The notes: generated by a model from the letters alone, not told the origin. Shown: positions 1-7,347, numbered from the stretch's first letter. The stretch is 16,326 bases of DNA from 2-12-FULL-42-15 sp964196565 (GCA_964196565.1 CAXMUH010000120.1:1-16326), one strand, 5' to 3'. Numbers and translations are program-made.

Positions 1-1122
1 AAAATTACAATAAACAAAGAAACATTAATAAATCCACTGATTGTTTGCGCCAATTATATTTTCGACACCGTTTCCCATGACTGCTTCTATGTTCACAAAG
101 GTAAAATAGAAGAAGCATTGGTTACGTTGAAAGCTAATGACGGCGACTACGTCGATGGTTCATTAAAAAGCTTTGATAACTTATCGGTGGAATATTCAAT
201 GCGGCCTGCTCCATATCGATATTATGGTGACAAACACTTTGACTCAATTTTATATCGCTACAAGAGATCACTAGAAAACAGCCACATGCTCTTCCCTATC
301 GCTGGTCTGCAAACAATACGCAGCTTACTTAAAATGAATGACAAAATGTTACTGCTGTCTTCTGATAAGGCCTACTCTAGCATTGACCAACTCAACAACT
401 TGCCCAAGCCTGGAATAAGCTTTCATGGCAGTTTCTCACTGATGGTAAACTACCACGCGATTGGCGAGTATTTTAAATGCATTGGTGGTAATGCTGTAAT
501 GCAAGTACCACGTAAAGGTATCGATTCTATCATTGGGCTTGCCGGTTTAAAGCTAGCAGACATGCCAAATTTGCGCCTCAGTACTCAACGATTAGTGGAG
601 GAGATGAGTCCTTCAAATTATTTCACTCTGCATCGCCGCATTAGCGAAACCTATAACGATTATGATGTGGCATCTTTAGCTGCCCATTTGTGCTTTGCAA
701 AATGGGACCCGCATATTTTCAAAAGATTTATTCAGAAAATTTGTTCAGATATAGAAAATACTGACCGAGTAACTATAAATTATTTGGCGAAAAATATGGA
801 AAAGGTTGCCAGCAATTTTTATTATATGCCAGGCGCTCACGATATCATGCTTGATATTGGTATCTTTTTTCAATATATTAATGATCACAACCAAGCGCTG
901 CAGTATTTCAATAAATCAGAGCAATTTTTTGGTGAAACATTTAATCTAAGATTTAATTCGGGTCTTTCATATCATAAATCAGGTAAACAAGAAGAAGCAC
1001 TTAAGCAGTTTGAGCTCGCACTGGTGTTAGACCCAAATGCTGAAAATGCGCTAGAATGGGTTCAATATATTAAAAATGAACTTAATTTCTTTGATGTTAC
1101 TGATGATGCGGCTTCTACCTAA
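1..1122 (+). CDS. MidA-like SAM-methyltransferase-type protein with C-terminal TPRs (5' truncated)
   Basis: The reading frame is open from the first base, so the gene starts left of the window; 373 residues are visible. An internal TTG at 118 is not a credible start, because the upstream codons continue the same fold. Visible residues 11-25 (NPLIVCANYIFDTVS) resemble the 'N-P-hydrophobic-ANY-FD' strand of MidA/DUF185-type class I methyltransferases. The later segment around visible residues 139-160 (ISFHGSFSLMVNYHAIGEYF) resembles the strand and helix that follow in that family. The SAM-binding glycine loop would lie in the missing N-terminus, so activity cannot be judged. From about visible residue 280 to 350 there are two TPR-like units; the second has the typical A-x-x-x-F-x-x-A-L-x-L-D-P pattern. 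The TPRs suggest a protein partner. The substrate is unknown. An alternative is a degenerate methyltransferase acting only as a scaffold. Confidence 0.6.
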   Translation, partial: KITINKETLINPLIVCANYIFDTVSHDCFYVHKGKIEEALVTLKANDGDYVDGSLKSFDNLSVEYSMRPAPYRYYGDKHFDSILYRYKRSLENSHMLFPIAGLQTIRSLLKMNDKMLLLSSDKAYSSIDQLNNLPKPGISFHGSFSLMVNYHAIGEYFKCIGGNAVMQVPRKGIDSIIGLAGLKLADMPNLRLSTQRLVEEMSPSNYFTLHRRISETYNDYDVASLAAHLCFAKWDPHIFKRFIQKICSDIENTDRVTINYLAKNMEKVASNFYYMPGAHDIMLDIGIFFQYINDHNQALQYFNKSEQFFGETFNLRFNSGLSYHKSGKQEEALKQFELALVLDPNAENALEWVQYIKNELNFFDVTDDAAST

Positions 1123-1126
1123 TCTT

Positions 1127-1153
1127 CCTGGCCAACTGCGTTGACCAGGCTAC
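1127..1153 (-). repeat. REP element, left member of an inverted pair
   Basis: Read on the minus strand, a GTAG tetranucleotide (1153-1150) is followed at once by a hairpin. Its stem is CCTGGTCAAC / GTTGGCCAGG (1149-1140 and 1136-1127), with one G-T pair and a 3-nt loop. A GTAG head plus imperfect palindrome is the hallmark of REP sequences mobilised by RAYT (TnpA-REP) proteins. The element starts 5 nt after the stop of the upstream gene, a typical REP location. It may also protect or end the upstream transcript. Confidence 0.6.
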
Positions 1154-1175
1154 GGGTGCCAGAATTGGTTTTGAT

Positions 1176-1201
1176 GTAGCCCGGTCAGCGTGCTGGCCGG
1201 G
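1176..1201 (+). repeat. REP element, right member of an inverted pair
   Basis: A GTAG head (1176-1179) is followed by the hairpin CCCGGTCAG / CTGGCCGGG (1180-1188 and 1193-1201) with a CGTG loop and one G-T pair. It matches the minus-strand element at 1153-1127 over most positions, sharing GTAGCC-GGTCA, a CG-containing centre and GGCC-GGAAG. The two heads face each other across 22 bp, a BIME-like arrangement. No RAYT gene is in the window. Confidence 0.6.
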
Positions 1202-1205
1202 AAGC

Positions 1206-1236
1206 ATCATGCGAAGCATGATTCAAATATTTTTTT
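1206..1236 (+). terminator. Possible Rho-independent terminator after the methyltransferase-like gene
   Basis: A perfect 7-bp stem ATCATGC / GCATGAT (1206-1212 and 1216-1222) with a GAA loop is followed, after a 7-nt AT-rich gap, by seven T residues (1230-1236). The gap between stem and T-run is longer than in a classical terminator, and the stem has only 3 G-C pairs. The T-run overlaps the last base of the convergent gene's stop codon. Confidence 0.35.
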
Positions 1237-2345
1237 CAAGGCGTTTGATTAATTTGTGCAGCCTCTCGCACCACACTGTCCGCCCTCGCAACACCTCTAA
1301 ATAAACCAACTCCAGCCGCACAAGCAACAATTCCAGCTCCGCCAACCGCTGCTGTGGTAAGCGCTGCCGTAGTTGTTGCCGCCAAAGTTACTCCCAATAT
1401 TGTGACTGCAGGCAATAGTCCACAAGTAAAGATAGCAGCAGCGATCGCGCCAGCCAGAAGAACACCACCTAAGACAGCAAGCATAATGCTGCCAATGATT
1501 TTTCCCCATGGTTTTTCTGCGGTTACAAAATTTGTTAGCGCTTGATATTGTTGTGTTAATTCTATGTCTGGTTTAGTCAGTAGGCTATTTGTTTGTGCTA
1601 GTACTTCTGTTAAAGCTGCAGTGTGTTTTGGGTCTTTTTGATAAATTTCAACAACCTTTTTAACCAAAAGTTCAGAATTACTTTTTTGAATCGAATTGGG
1701 GTGTTGTTTAAGCTTATTGCGCACTTTTAACATTTCAATGAAAAAGATTTTTTCATTGATAGAGATTATTTCTGGAGATTGATCGGTGAACTTGCGCCCT
1801 AACAAGATATTTTGAAAAGTAGAATCTTTAGTTGAAAAAGAAACCAACTGAAATCCCTCTCCTGGAACTAATTTATAGAGAGACGTTATTTCACCCGCCA
1901 ATTCAAACTTAGCAACCTCCGGACTATCCGGAGGTAAGTCTATTGTAAAGCTGCTTAATGTTGATTGAAAATAAACGGTTTGGTCTTCTTTAAAGATTCT
2001 TACAGCCGCTTTGCCAGGACGCAAAAATAATTTTGTTGATATTTGTTGAAAGCCAACGGCTAGCATAGTATTTGCAGTAGTAACCAGTGACTGTGAATGA
2101 AAGCGAATAATATCGCCAGCAACTTTTTCGCCATACTTTTTGTTTAGTTGTTTGCATAAACTATCCTTATCCTCAGGAGAACTGACTCCTTCAATTTTAA
2201 AATCACAGCGCGGAAGATCAAGAAAGAAATTGTCTAGACTTCCAACTTTGTCTGGTTTACAAAACCACCCCCACTTGACAAGCTTCTTAATTACCCCATT
2301 CGTAGATGCTTGCAGTTCGGGGTTTTCGGGTTTAAATGTGCGCAT
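1236..2345 (-). CDS. Orphan protein with hydrophobic C-terminal membrane region
   Basis: A 369-residue protein that I do not recognise. The ATG at 2345 is preceded by a weak Shine-Dalgarno-like AGGT about 9 nt upstream. Residues 1-275 are soluble and mixed alpha/beta in character, with a Lys-rich helical stretch around 195-275 and no catalytic motif I can name. Residues 282-348 are almost wholly Gly, Ala, Val, Leu and Thr and can form two long membrane segments (about 282-311 and 312-348), followed by a short polar tail. There is no N-terminal signal peptide. A large soluble domain with a late hydrophobic hairpin occurs in inner-membrane proteins and in host-membrane-inserted effectors of intracellular bacteria. 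Either role is inference. It is transcribed alone, divergent from the menI-prp run. Confidence 0.7.
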   Translation of the reverse strand: MRTFKPENPELQASTNGVIKKLVKWGWFCKPDKVGSLDNFFLDLPRCDFKIEGVSSPEDKDSLCKQLNKKYGEKVAGDIIRFHSQSLVTTANTMLAVGFQQISTKLFLRPGKAAVRIFKEDQTVYFQSTLSSFTIDLPPDSPEVAKFELAGEITSLYKLVPGEGFQLVSFSTKDSTFQNILLGRKFTDQSPEIISINEKIFFIEMLKVRNKLKQHPNSIQKSNSELLVKKVVEIYQKDPKHTAALTEVLAQTNSLLTKPDIELTQQYQALTNFVTAEKPWGKIIGSIMLAVLGGVLLAGAIAAAIFTCGLLPAVTILGVTLAATTTAALTTAAVGGAGIVACAAGVGLFRGVARADSVVREAAQINQTP

Positions 2346-2419
2346 AATTAAGACCTATATCAATTCTCTTTCTATTTACAATACTGTTAATTTTACCAGC
2401 AGGCTGCAAAAAATAAGAG

Positions 2420-2425
2420 TATAAT
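2420..2425 (+). promoter_or_regulatory. Candidate -10 box for the menI-prpCD run
   Basis: A perfect TATAAT lies 67 bp upstream of the menI start codon, in the 147-bp divergent intergenic region. No good -35 hexamer is seen at 15-19 bp; TTTACC at 2392-2397 is too far (22 bp). Treat this as a -10 candidate only. Confidence 0.35.
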
Positions 2426-2436
2426 ATGACGAAAAG

Positions 2437-2452
2437 CTGTCAATTTGAACAG
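2437..2452. promoter_or_regulatory. LexA-box-like inverted repeat
   Basis: The sequence reads CTGT-N8-ACAG with an AT-rich centre (caatttga). This matches the core of the gammaproteobacterial SOS box, and it lies 12 bp downstream of the TATAAT candidate, where a repressor could block transcription. Eight fixed bases can match by chance in 16 kb, and the genes downstream have no obvious SOS role. Confidence 0.2.
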
Positions 2453-2492
2453 TTTCTACTACTTAATTTGCATCCAACATTAAAGGTAGATT

Positions 2493-2918
2493 ATGGCAAA
2501 GATTTGGAAACGACCCATCGATATCGAAAGCGTGCAGAGTCGTTCTGCGAATACGATGCTTGAGCACCTGGGTATTTTATTTACTGAAATTGGCGATGAC
2601 TATTTAATGGCCACAATGCCGGTAGATCCGCGCACACGGCAACCACTGGGCATTATGCACGGTGGTGCATCGTGTGTTTTAGCCGAATCTGTGGGCTCAA
2701 CAGCCGCTAATTACTGTGTCGAAGGCACTAAATATTGTGTGGGTTTGGATATTAACACCAATCATATTCGATCGATCAAAAGCGGCACTGTTAGCGCAAA
2801 AGCAAGCCCCTATCATTTGGGGCGCAGTACGCAGGTATGGCATATTGAAATTCATGATGAACAAAAACGTTTAATATCGGTAAATCGGCTAACCATGGCA
2901 GTACTTGATACCGCATAA
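2493..2918 (+). CDS. menI: MenI/YdiI-type hotdog acyl-CoA thioesterase
   Basis: A 141-residue hotdog-fold thioesterase of the PaaI/YdiI type, which hydrolyses acyl-CoA (in E. coli, 1,4-dihydroxy-2-naphthoyl-CoA in menaquinone synthesis, plus other aryl and acyl-CoAs). It aligns without gaps to my memory of E. coli YdiI. The start MAKIWKRPI, the segment ATMPVDPRTRQP, the HGGAS turn (H56-G57-G58), the catalytic Glu in LAESVGS (E65) and the NHIRS motif (H91) are all conserved. The ATG at 2493 has an AAAGGT ribosome site 5 nt upstream. It lies 47 bp before prpC on the same strand, so it may salvage CoA from acyl-CoAs in propionate metabolism rather than serve menaquinone synthesis. No other men gene is visible. 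The family is secure; the substrate is not. Confidence 0.9.
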   Translation: MAKIWKRPIDIESVQSRSANTMLEHLGILFTEIGDDYLMATMPVDPRTRQPLGIMHGGASCVLAESVGSTAANYCVEGTKYCVGLDINTNHIRSIKSGTVSAKASPYHLGRSTQVWHIEIHDEQKRLISVNRLTMAVLDTA

Positions 2919-2965
2919 ATCAATGCTTATACTAGTGCGCTAACTTTTATTTTAAAGGAAAAATT

Positions 2966-4081
2966 ATGAACGCAAAAACTGGCGGTCTTGCTGGCGTTGT
3001 CGCTGGCAAATCATCTATCTGCACTGTTGGTCAACAAGGTGTCGGCTTACACTATCGTGGATATTCAATTGAAGATTTGGCAAAAAGCGCCAGTTTTGAA
3101 GAGGTGGTTTATTTATTATTAAATGGTGAGCTTCCAAAGCAATCAGAACTTAGTGCATTGCAAAAAAAATTAATCAGCTTCCGTGGTCTACCGGCTGCGC
3201 TTAAGACTATTTTAGAGCAAATTCCAGGAAATGCACATCCAATGGATGTGTTGCGTACGGGTTGTTCGGCTCTAGGCACCATGGAGCCTGAAACTGATAC
3301 CGATAGCATCAAAGAGATTGCTTATCGATTAATCGCGTGTTTTCCTGCGATTTTATTTTATTGGTATCATTTTCAAAAAACCGGTAAGCGTATTGATACA
3401 GAATTAGATGACCCTAATGTTGCTAGTTATTTTCTGCATTTACTTCACCAAAAAAAACCAGATGATTTACACATTGCAATGATGGATGCATCACTCACAC
3501 TGTATGCCGAACACGAATTTAACGCCTCCACTTTTACCGCACGTGTCATTACCGCTGCACGGTCAGATATTTATTCAGCGATCTGTGGTGCAATTGGCGC
3601 ATTGCGTGGGCCTTTGCACGGTGGTGCCAATGAAGCTGCATTTGAAGTCATCAGCCAATTTAAAGATGCAGATGATGCAGAGCAAGGTTTAAAACAAATG
3701 CTAGTGGACAAAAAATTGATTATGGGATTTGGCCATCGAGTTTATACCACCTCAGATCCGCGATCTGCCATAATTAAAGAGTGGGCGCATAAACTCTCAA
3801 AAAAATTAAATGGAGATCAACTTTATCCTATTTCAGAGCGCATCGAAAAAGTGATGTGGGATGAGAAAAAATTATTCCCTAATTTAGATTTTTACAGCGC
3901 CTCCGCTTATGCATTTTGCGGTATTCCAACCGACATGTTTACACCCGTTTTTGTGATTTCACGCACATCGGGTTGGTCAGCGCACATTATGGAACAGCAG
4001 GCAAATAATAAATTAATCCGACCGGTATCTGAATATATTGGCCCTGATCCACGAGATTTTATTGAAATCACCCAACGATAA
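2966..4081 (+). CDS. prpC: 2-methylcitrate synthase
   Basis: A 371-residue cytosolic enzyme of the citrate synthase superfamily. It condenses propionyl-CoA with oxaloacetate to give 2-methylcitrate. It reads as PrpC rather than GltA: it is short, starts with the compact 'GLAGV-AG-S-ICTVG--G--LHYRGY' segment, and contains EHEFNAST (182-189) and ALRGPLHGGANE (212-223). The catalytic triad is visible as H218 (LHGG), H257 (GFGHRVY) and D308 (NLDFYSA). The ATG at 2966 has an AAAGGA site 6 nt upstream. prpD follows after 15 bp, which supports the methylcitrate assignment. Some PrpC enzymes also accept acetyl-CoA, so residual citrate synthase activity is possible. Confidence 0.93.
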   Translation: MNAKTGGLAGVVAGKSSICTVGQQGVGLHYRGYSIEDLAKSASFEEVVYLLLNGELPKQSELSALQKKLISFRGLPAALKTILEQIPGNAHPMDVLRTGCSALGTMEPETDTDSIKEIAYRLIACFPAILFYWYHFQKTGKRIDTELDDPNVASYFLHLLHQKKPDDLHIAMMDASLTLYAEHEFNASTFTARVITAARSDIYSAICGAIGALRGPLHGGANEAAFEVISQFKDADDAEQGLKQMLVDKKLIMGFGHRVYTTSDPRSAIIKEWAHKLSKKLNGDQLYPISERIEKVMWDEKKLFPNLDFYSASAYAFCGIPTDMFTPVFVISRTSGWSAHIMEQQANNKLIRPVSEYIGPDPRDFIEITQR

Positions 4082-4096
4082 TTAGGAAAACAAATA

Positions 4097-5533
4097 ATGA
4101 GTGAAGAAAATATTCGCCCCGATTTTGATGATGAAATTAAAAAAATAGCCCAGTATGTTCTAGACGCAGAGATTAAAAGCGAGCTTGCTTTTGAAACTGC
4201 ACGTTATGACTTATTGGACTCTCTAGCTTGTGCCATCATGGCATTAGAATATCCAAATTGTACTAAATTATTAGGCCCGATCGTGCCAGGGGCATCGCTG
4301 GTGGATGGTGCGCATATTCCTGGAACGGATTATAAATTAGAGCCAGTGCAAGCCGCGTTTAATATCGGTGCTTTAATTCGTTGGCTTGATTTTAATGACA
4401 CTTGGCTCGCAGCCGAATGGGGACATCCTTCAGATAATTTGGGTGGTATTTTAGCGGTTGCTGATTATCTGGCTCGTCAACCCGATGCACAAGATAAAAA
4501 ACCTTTACTTATGCGTGATGTTCTGCAGATGCTTATTAAAGCCGAAGAAATTCAAGGAGTGCTTGCACTTGAAAACAGTTTTAATCGCGTGGGATTAGAT
4601 CACGTAATCTTGGTTAAAGTTGCCAGTACGGCTGTGGTGACTAAACTTTTAGGCGGCGATTTTGATAAAATATGCAACGCAATTTCACTGGCTTGGGTCG
4701 ATGGTCAAAGTCTTCGAACCTATCGTCATGCACCCAATGCAGGCTCTCGTAAATCTTGGGCCGCAGGAGATGCCACTTCTCGCGCGGTTAATTTGTCACT
4801 GATGGCAATGCGTGGCGAAATGGGTTATCCCAGTGCGTTGAGCGCACCCACTTGGGGATTTTATGATGCTAGCTTTAAAGGTAAGCCTTTTCAAATAAAC
4901 CAAGCCTATGGCAGCTATGTGATGGAAAATATTTTATTTAAGATTTCATATCCTGCTGAATTTCATGCTCAAACTGCAGTTGAAGCTGCGGTTCAACTAC
5001 ATCCTTTGATTAAGGATAAACTGGATGAAATTGATGTCATTAAGATTAAAACTCAAGAATCAGCAATTCGAATTATCGATAAAAAAGGTCCATTATATAA
5101 TTCCGCTGATCGGGACCATTGTTTGCAGTATATGATTGCAATCGGCTTATTGCATGGCGATCTCGATGCTTCGCATTACGAAGATGATGTGGCGGGTGAT
5201 CCTCGTATTGATCAACTGCGTGAAAAAATGCAGGTGGCTGAAGAACCTCGTTTCACCAAAGAATATTTAGACCCACAGAAACGCTCGATTGGTAATGCCA
5301 TTAAAATAATCTTTAAAGATGGTTCAGAAACCGAAGAAGTCTCTATTGATTATCCAGTTGGTCATCGCTTGCGTCGAGATGAAGGCATACCTAAATTAAT
5401 TGCTAAATATACCAAGGCGATGAAAAAACATTTCCACCCCGATCAAGCAAGCAAGTTAATTGAGTTAGCCAAAAGCCCTAAAGCCATTGATAATATGCGC
5501 GTGAATGAATTTATGAATCTGTTTACCATGTAA
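4097..5533 (+). CDS. prpD: 2-methylcitrate dehydratase (MmgE/PrpD family)
   Basis: A 478-residue protein, close to the usual PrpD length (about 480). It dehydrates 2-methylcitrate to 2-methyl-cis-aconitate in the methylcitrate cycle without an iron-sulfur cluster. The family signature is clear: RWLDFNDTWLAAEWGHPSDN spans residues 95-114, with the active-site region His at H110. SYPAEFHAQTAVEAA occurs in the C-terminal half, and the DREH-like DRDHCLQYMIAIGLL segment is also present. The ATG at 4097 has an AGGA site 9 nt upstream. It sits between prpC (15-bp gap) and the SDR gene (19-bp gap), so the three are very probably co-transcribed. No acnD/prpF pair is present, in line with use of the cofactor-free enzyme. 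Confidence 0.93.
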   Translation: MSEENIRPDFDDEIKKIAQYVLDAEIKSELAFETARYDLLDSLACAIMALEYPNCTKLLGPIVPGASLVDGAHIPGTDYKLEPVQAAFNIGALIRWLDFNDTWLAAEWGHPSDNLGGILAVADYLARQPDAQDKKPLLMRDVLQMLIKAEEIQGVLALENSFNRVGLDHVILVKVASTAVVTKLLGGDFDKICNAISLAWVDGQSLRTYRHAPNAGSRKSWAAGDATSRAVNLSLMAMRGEMGYPSALSAPTWGFYDASFKGKPFQINQAYGSYVMENILFKISYPAEFHAQTAVEAAVQLHPLIKDKLDEIDVIKIKTQESAIRIIDKKGPLYNSADRDHCLQYMIAIGLLHGDLDASHYEDDVAGDPRIDQLREKMQVAEEPRFTKEYLDPQKRSIGNAIKIIFKDGSETEEVSIDYPVGHRLRRDEGIPKLIAKYTKAMKKHFHPDQASKLIELAKSPKAIDNMRVNEFMNLFTM

Positions 5534-5552
5534 TCTATTTTTGGAGTGCGCT

Positions 5553-6248
5553 ATGAATAAAGTGATGTTAATTACGGGCGCCAATCGCGGCATTGGTCTC
5601 GAATTTGTGCGTCAATATTTAGCAGATGGTTGGGAAGTCATCGCGACTTGTAGAGACCCCAAAAAAGCGACTGATTTAGAAACGCTAGCAAATGAGAATC
5701 ATAAGCTAAGCATTTACCCTTTGGATATCAGTCAACCCGAACAAATTGATCAATTAGCTAAAGCTATTGGCAATCAGCCTATCGACCATTTAATTAATAA
5801 TGCTGGAACCTATGGCTCAAGCGGTGAGCATTTTGGTAATGTAAAACCGAGTGACATGGTGGCAACTTTTGCCACCAATACCGTTGGCACGTTACTGGTT
5901 TGTCAGGCATTGGCAAAAAACATTGAGTTAAGCACAGAGAAATTAATTATTGCTATTAGCACGCGCGTTGGCAGTATTGCAGATAATACCACCGGCAAAA
6001 ATTACAGCTACCGAGCCAGTAAAGCGGCGTTAAATATGGTGATGAAAAGCATCGCGGTAGAAGTTCAAGCGCGCGGCGTTCGCGTTTTAATATTACATCC
6101 AGGCTGGGTAAAAACCGCTATGGGTGGTGATAACGCGTTAATCACAACAGAAGAAAGCGTGAAAGGGTTGCGAAATATTATTAATACCGATCATGGAGAC
6201 AAACTCGCCCCGTTTATTGCCTTTGATGGCCGCGAGCTTCAGTGGTAA
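5553..6248 (+). CDS. Short-chain dehydrogenase, C-factor/sniffer-like
   Basis: A 231-residue classical SDR oxidoreductase. The nucleotide-binding motif TGANRGIG is at residues 8-15, the NNAG motif at 82-85, a catalytic Ser at S141 and the Y-x-x-x-K pair at Y153/K157, followed by HPGWVKTAMGG, which is typical of the carbonyl-reductase/sniffer/C-factor subgroup. An Arg follows the second strand (CRDPKK, 33-38), which suggests preference for NADP(H). The ATG at 5553 is chosen because GGAG lies 6 nt upstream; a TTG at 5541 in the same frame is less likely. It is the last gene of the menI-prpC-prpD run, 19 bp after prpD. Its substrate, and whether it takes part in propionate metabolism, cannot be read from sequence. 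Confidence 0.9.
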   Translation: MNKVMLITGANRGIGLEFVRQYLADGWEVIATCRDPKKATDLETLANENHKLSIYPLDISQPEQIDQLAKAIGNQPIDHLINNAGTYGSSGEHFGNVKPSDMVATFATNTVGTLLVCQALAKNIELSTEKLIIAISTRVGSIADNTTGKNYSYRASKAALNMVMKSIAVEVQARGVRVLILHPGWVKTAMGGDNALITTEESVKGLRNIINTDHGDKLAPFIAFDGRELQW

Positions 6249-6273
6249 GAGTGTCATGCGAGCTAATTCCGGC

Positions 6274-6400
6274 GAGCTCCCGTCTTTGCGACCGCGAAGC
6301 GGGAAGCAATCCAGTAAATTAATTCCAAATTCTTGCCCGTTGTTCCATAAAAATAAACTGGATTGCTTCGTCGCCTTCGGCTCCTCGCAAAGACGGGCTC
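6274..6400. repeat. Long interrupted palindrome, dispersed-repeat type
   Basis: The left arm (6274-6314) and right arm (6357-6400) are about 40 bp each and reverse-complementary, around a 42-bp AT-rich centre. The arms share GAGC, CCCGTCTTTGCGA and GAAGCAATCCAGT (as reverse complement: ACTGGATTGCTTC), with a few indels in the middle. The motif 'ctggattgcttcgtcg...ctcctcgcaa' is, from memory, common as a high-copy intergenic palindrome in intracellular alpha- and gammaproteobacteria. It lies between two convergent genes, so its transcript would form a strong hairpin that could end or stabilise both mRNAs. There is no flanking T-run or coding capacity. Confidence 0.75.
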
Positions 6401-6441
6401 TTGATCGCCGCATCGCTTCCGGTTTCATGCAAATAGCCCCC

Positions 6442-7269
6442 TTACAACACCGAGCCATTCGTTCCATATTTTTTTGACTGGTTTTTATAATACGGATCAC
6501 TCAACGCGTCTGGCAAGGTAATAAATTTATAACCCCTGTTTTTAAACAGCTGAATCACATCACCCATAAAATAAGCGTTTAGATAATTCATATGGATTAG
6601 AAGAATATGTTTGATTGGTCTATTTACTTTCTTCATTGCTTTTCGCTCAGCTCGCGCTATTTGTGCTGATATATAGCTTAAATATCGAGAGCGCATACTG
6701 TTTAAATAGGATTTACGCTGACGCCAATGAGTTCGTAGAAGTCGTGCGTTAAATTTAAAATCTTTGCTGTCAATGGTAACAGGGACAATCACGTAGTTTT
6801 TAGATTTTAAGTATTCCTTTACCTTATTAAATTTGGCTCGCGTATTTCCTTCAGCTAAAAATGGGTAACGAAAATATTTGTGTTTACCCATCAATGGAGC
6901 CAACCTTTTATCTGCTTTATCAATATTTGTAATATAGCGCTCCGCTGAAGTGCGATTAAGGTTGGGATGAGAATAAGTATGGTTTGCGATGATATTACCA
7001 CCACGCATAAATTCATGCAGTAATTGCATTTGATCTTTTTCAATCGACCCCGCGACCACAAATCCGACTGCTGGGACTTGGTATTTACGAATTGCCTCGA
7101 GAGCCATCATAAACCGTTCTTTTTCACGGCGTAAATTTCCGACTTTATTTTTAGCATTGCCAACAAAAGGCAGATCATCGATGGTTAAAGCGACCTCTTT
7201 TACTGCCATAGCGCTGACGCATAGCAATAATGATATTAACGTGATTACGCTTAATAAAATCCTTTTCAT
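6442..7269 (-). CDS. Exported polysaccharide deacetylase (NodB domain)
   Basis: A 275-residue protein with a signal peptide at residues 1-22 (Lys-Arg, a hydrophobic core, then an Ala-x-Ala-type site), so it is probably periplasmic or secreted. The NodB motifs are present in order: TIDD (D31, D32), the metal-binding H-x-x-x-H at H97/H101 (NHTYSH), RYPF (R134-P136) and LLIH (H226). These enzymes remove N- or O-acetyl groups from cell-wall or other polysaccharides using a divalent metal. A Lys/Arg-rich segment at about 171-215 between motifs 3 and 5 is unusually basic. The ATG at 7269 has an AGGAA site 7 nt upstream. It is monocistronic, divergent from the copper operon. The polysaccharide substrate is unknown; peptidoglycan or a host glycan are both possible. 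Confidence 0.88.
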   Translation of the reverse strand: MKRILLSVITLISLLLCVSAMAVKEVALTIDDLPFVGNAKNKVGNLRREKERFMMALEAIRKYQVPAVGFVVAGSIEKDQMQLLHEFMRGGNIIANHTYSHPNLNRTSAERYITNIDKADKRLAPLMGKHKYFRYPFLAEGNTRAKFNKVKEYLKSKNYVIVPVTIDSKDFKFNARLLRTHWRQRKSYLNSMRSRYLSYISAQIARAERKAMKKVNRPIKHILLIHMNYLNAYFMGDVIQLFKNRGYKFITLPDALSDPYYKNQSKKYGTNGSVL

Positions 7270-7333
7270 GACTTAGTTCCTATTAATTTGCGACCAATAA
7301 CCCAGTATCTGCATTAGAACCATACTTTAAATA

Positions 7334-7347
7334 TACAACACATTGTA
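7334..7347. promoter_or_regulatory. Operator-like inverted repeat TACAA-N4-TTGTA
   Basis: Perfect 5-bp arms (7334-7338 and 7343-7347) in the divergent region between the deacetylase and the copper operon. It lies nested inside a longer repeat, CATACTTTA (7321-7329) / TAAAGTATG (7388-7396). It resembles a regulator site but matches no box I know; the CopY box TACA-N2-TGTA has a shorter spacer. Confidence 0.25.

Noticed and set aside
118..120. TTG as the start of the first gene
   Set aside because: The frame is open back to base 1 and encodes MidA-like sequence upstream, so the gene is truncated by the window edge.
2966..4081. Calling the citrate-synthase-like gene gltA
   Set aside because: Its short length, PrpC-type N-terminus and adjacency to prpD favour 2-methylcitrate synthase.
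5541..5543. TTG as the start of the SDR gene
   Set aside because: The ATG at 5553 has a well-spaced GGAG site and places the first beta strand at the usual distance from the N-terminus.
6138..6500. Minus- and plus-strand open frames of about 94-120 codons across the 6274-6400 palindrome
   Set aside because: They are made of the palindromic repeat plus overlaps with the SDR and deacetylase genes, with no family resemblance.
7334..7347. CopY-type cop box
   Set aside because: The spacing between TACA and TGTA is 6 nt rather than the 2 nt of the cop box.
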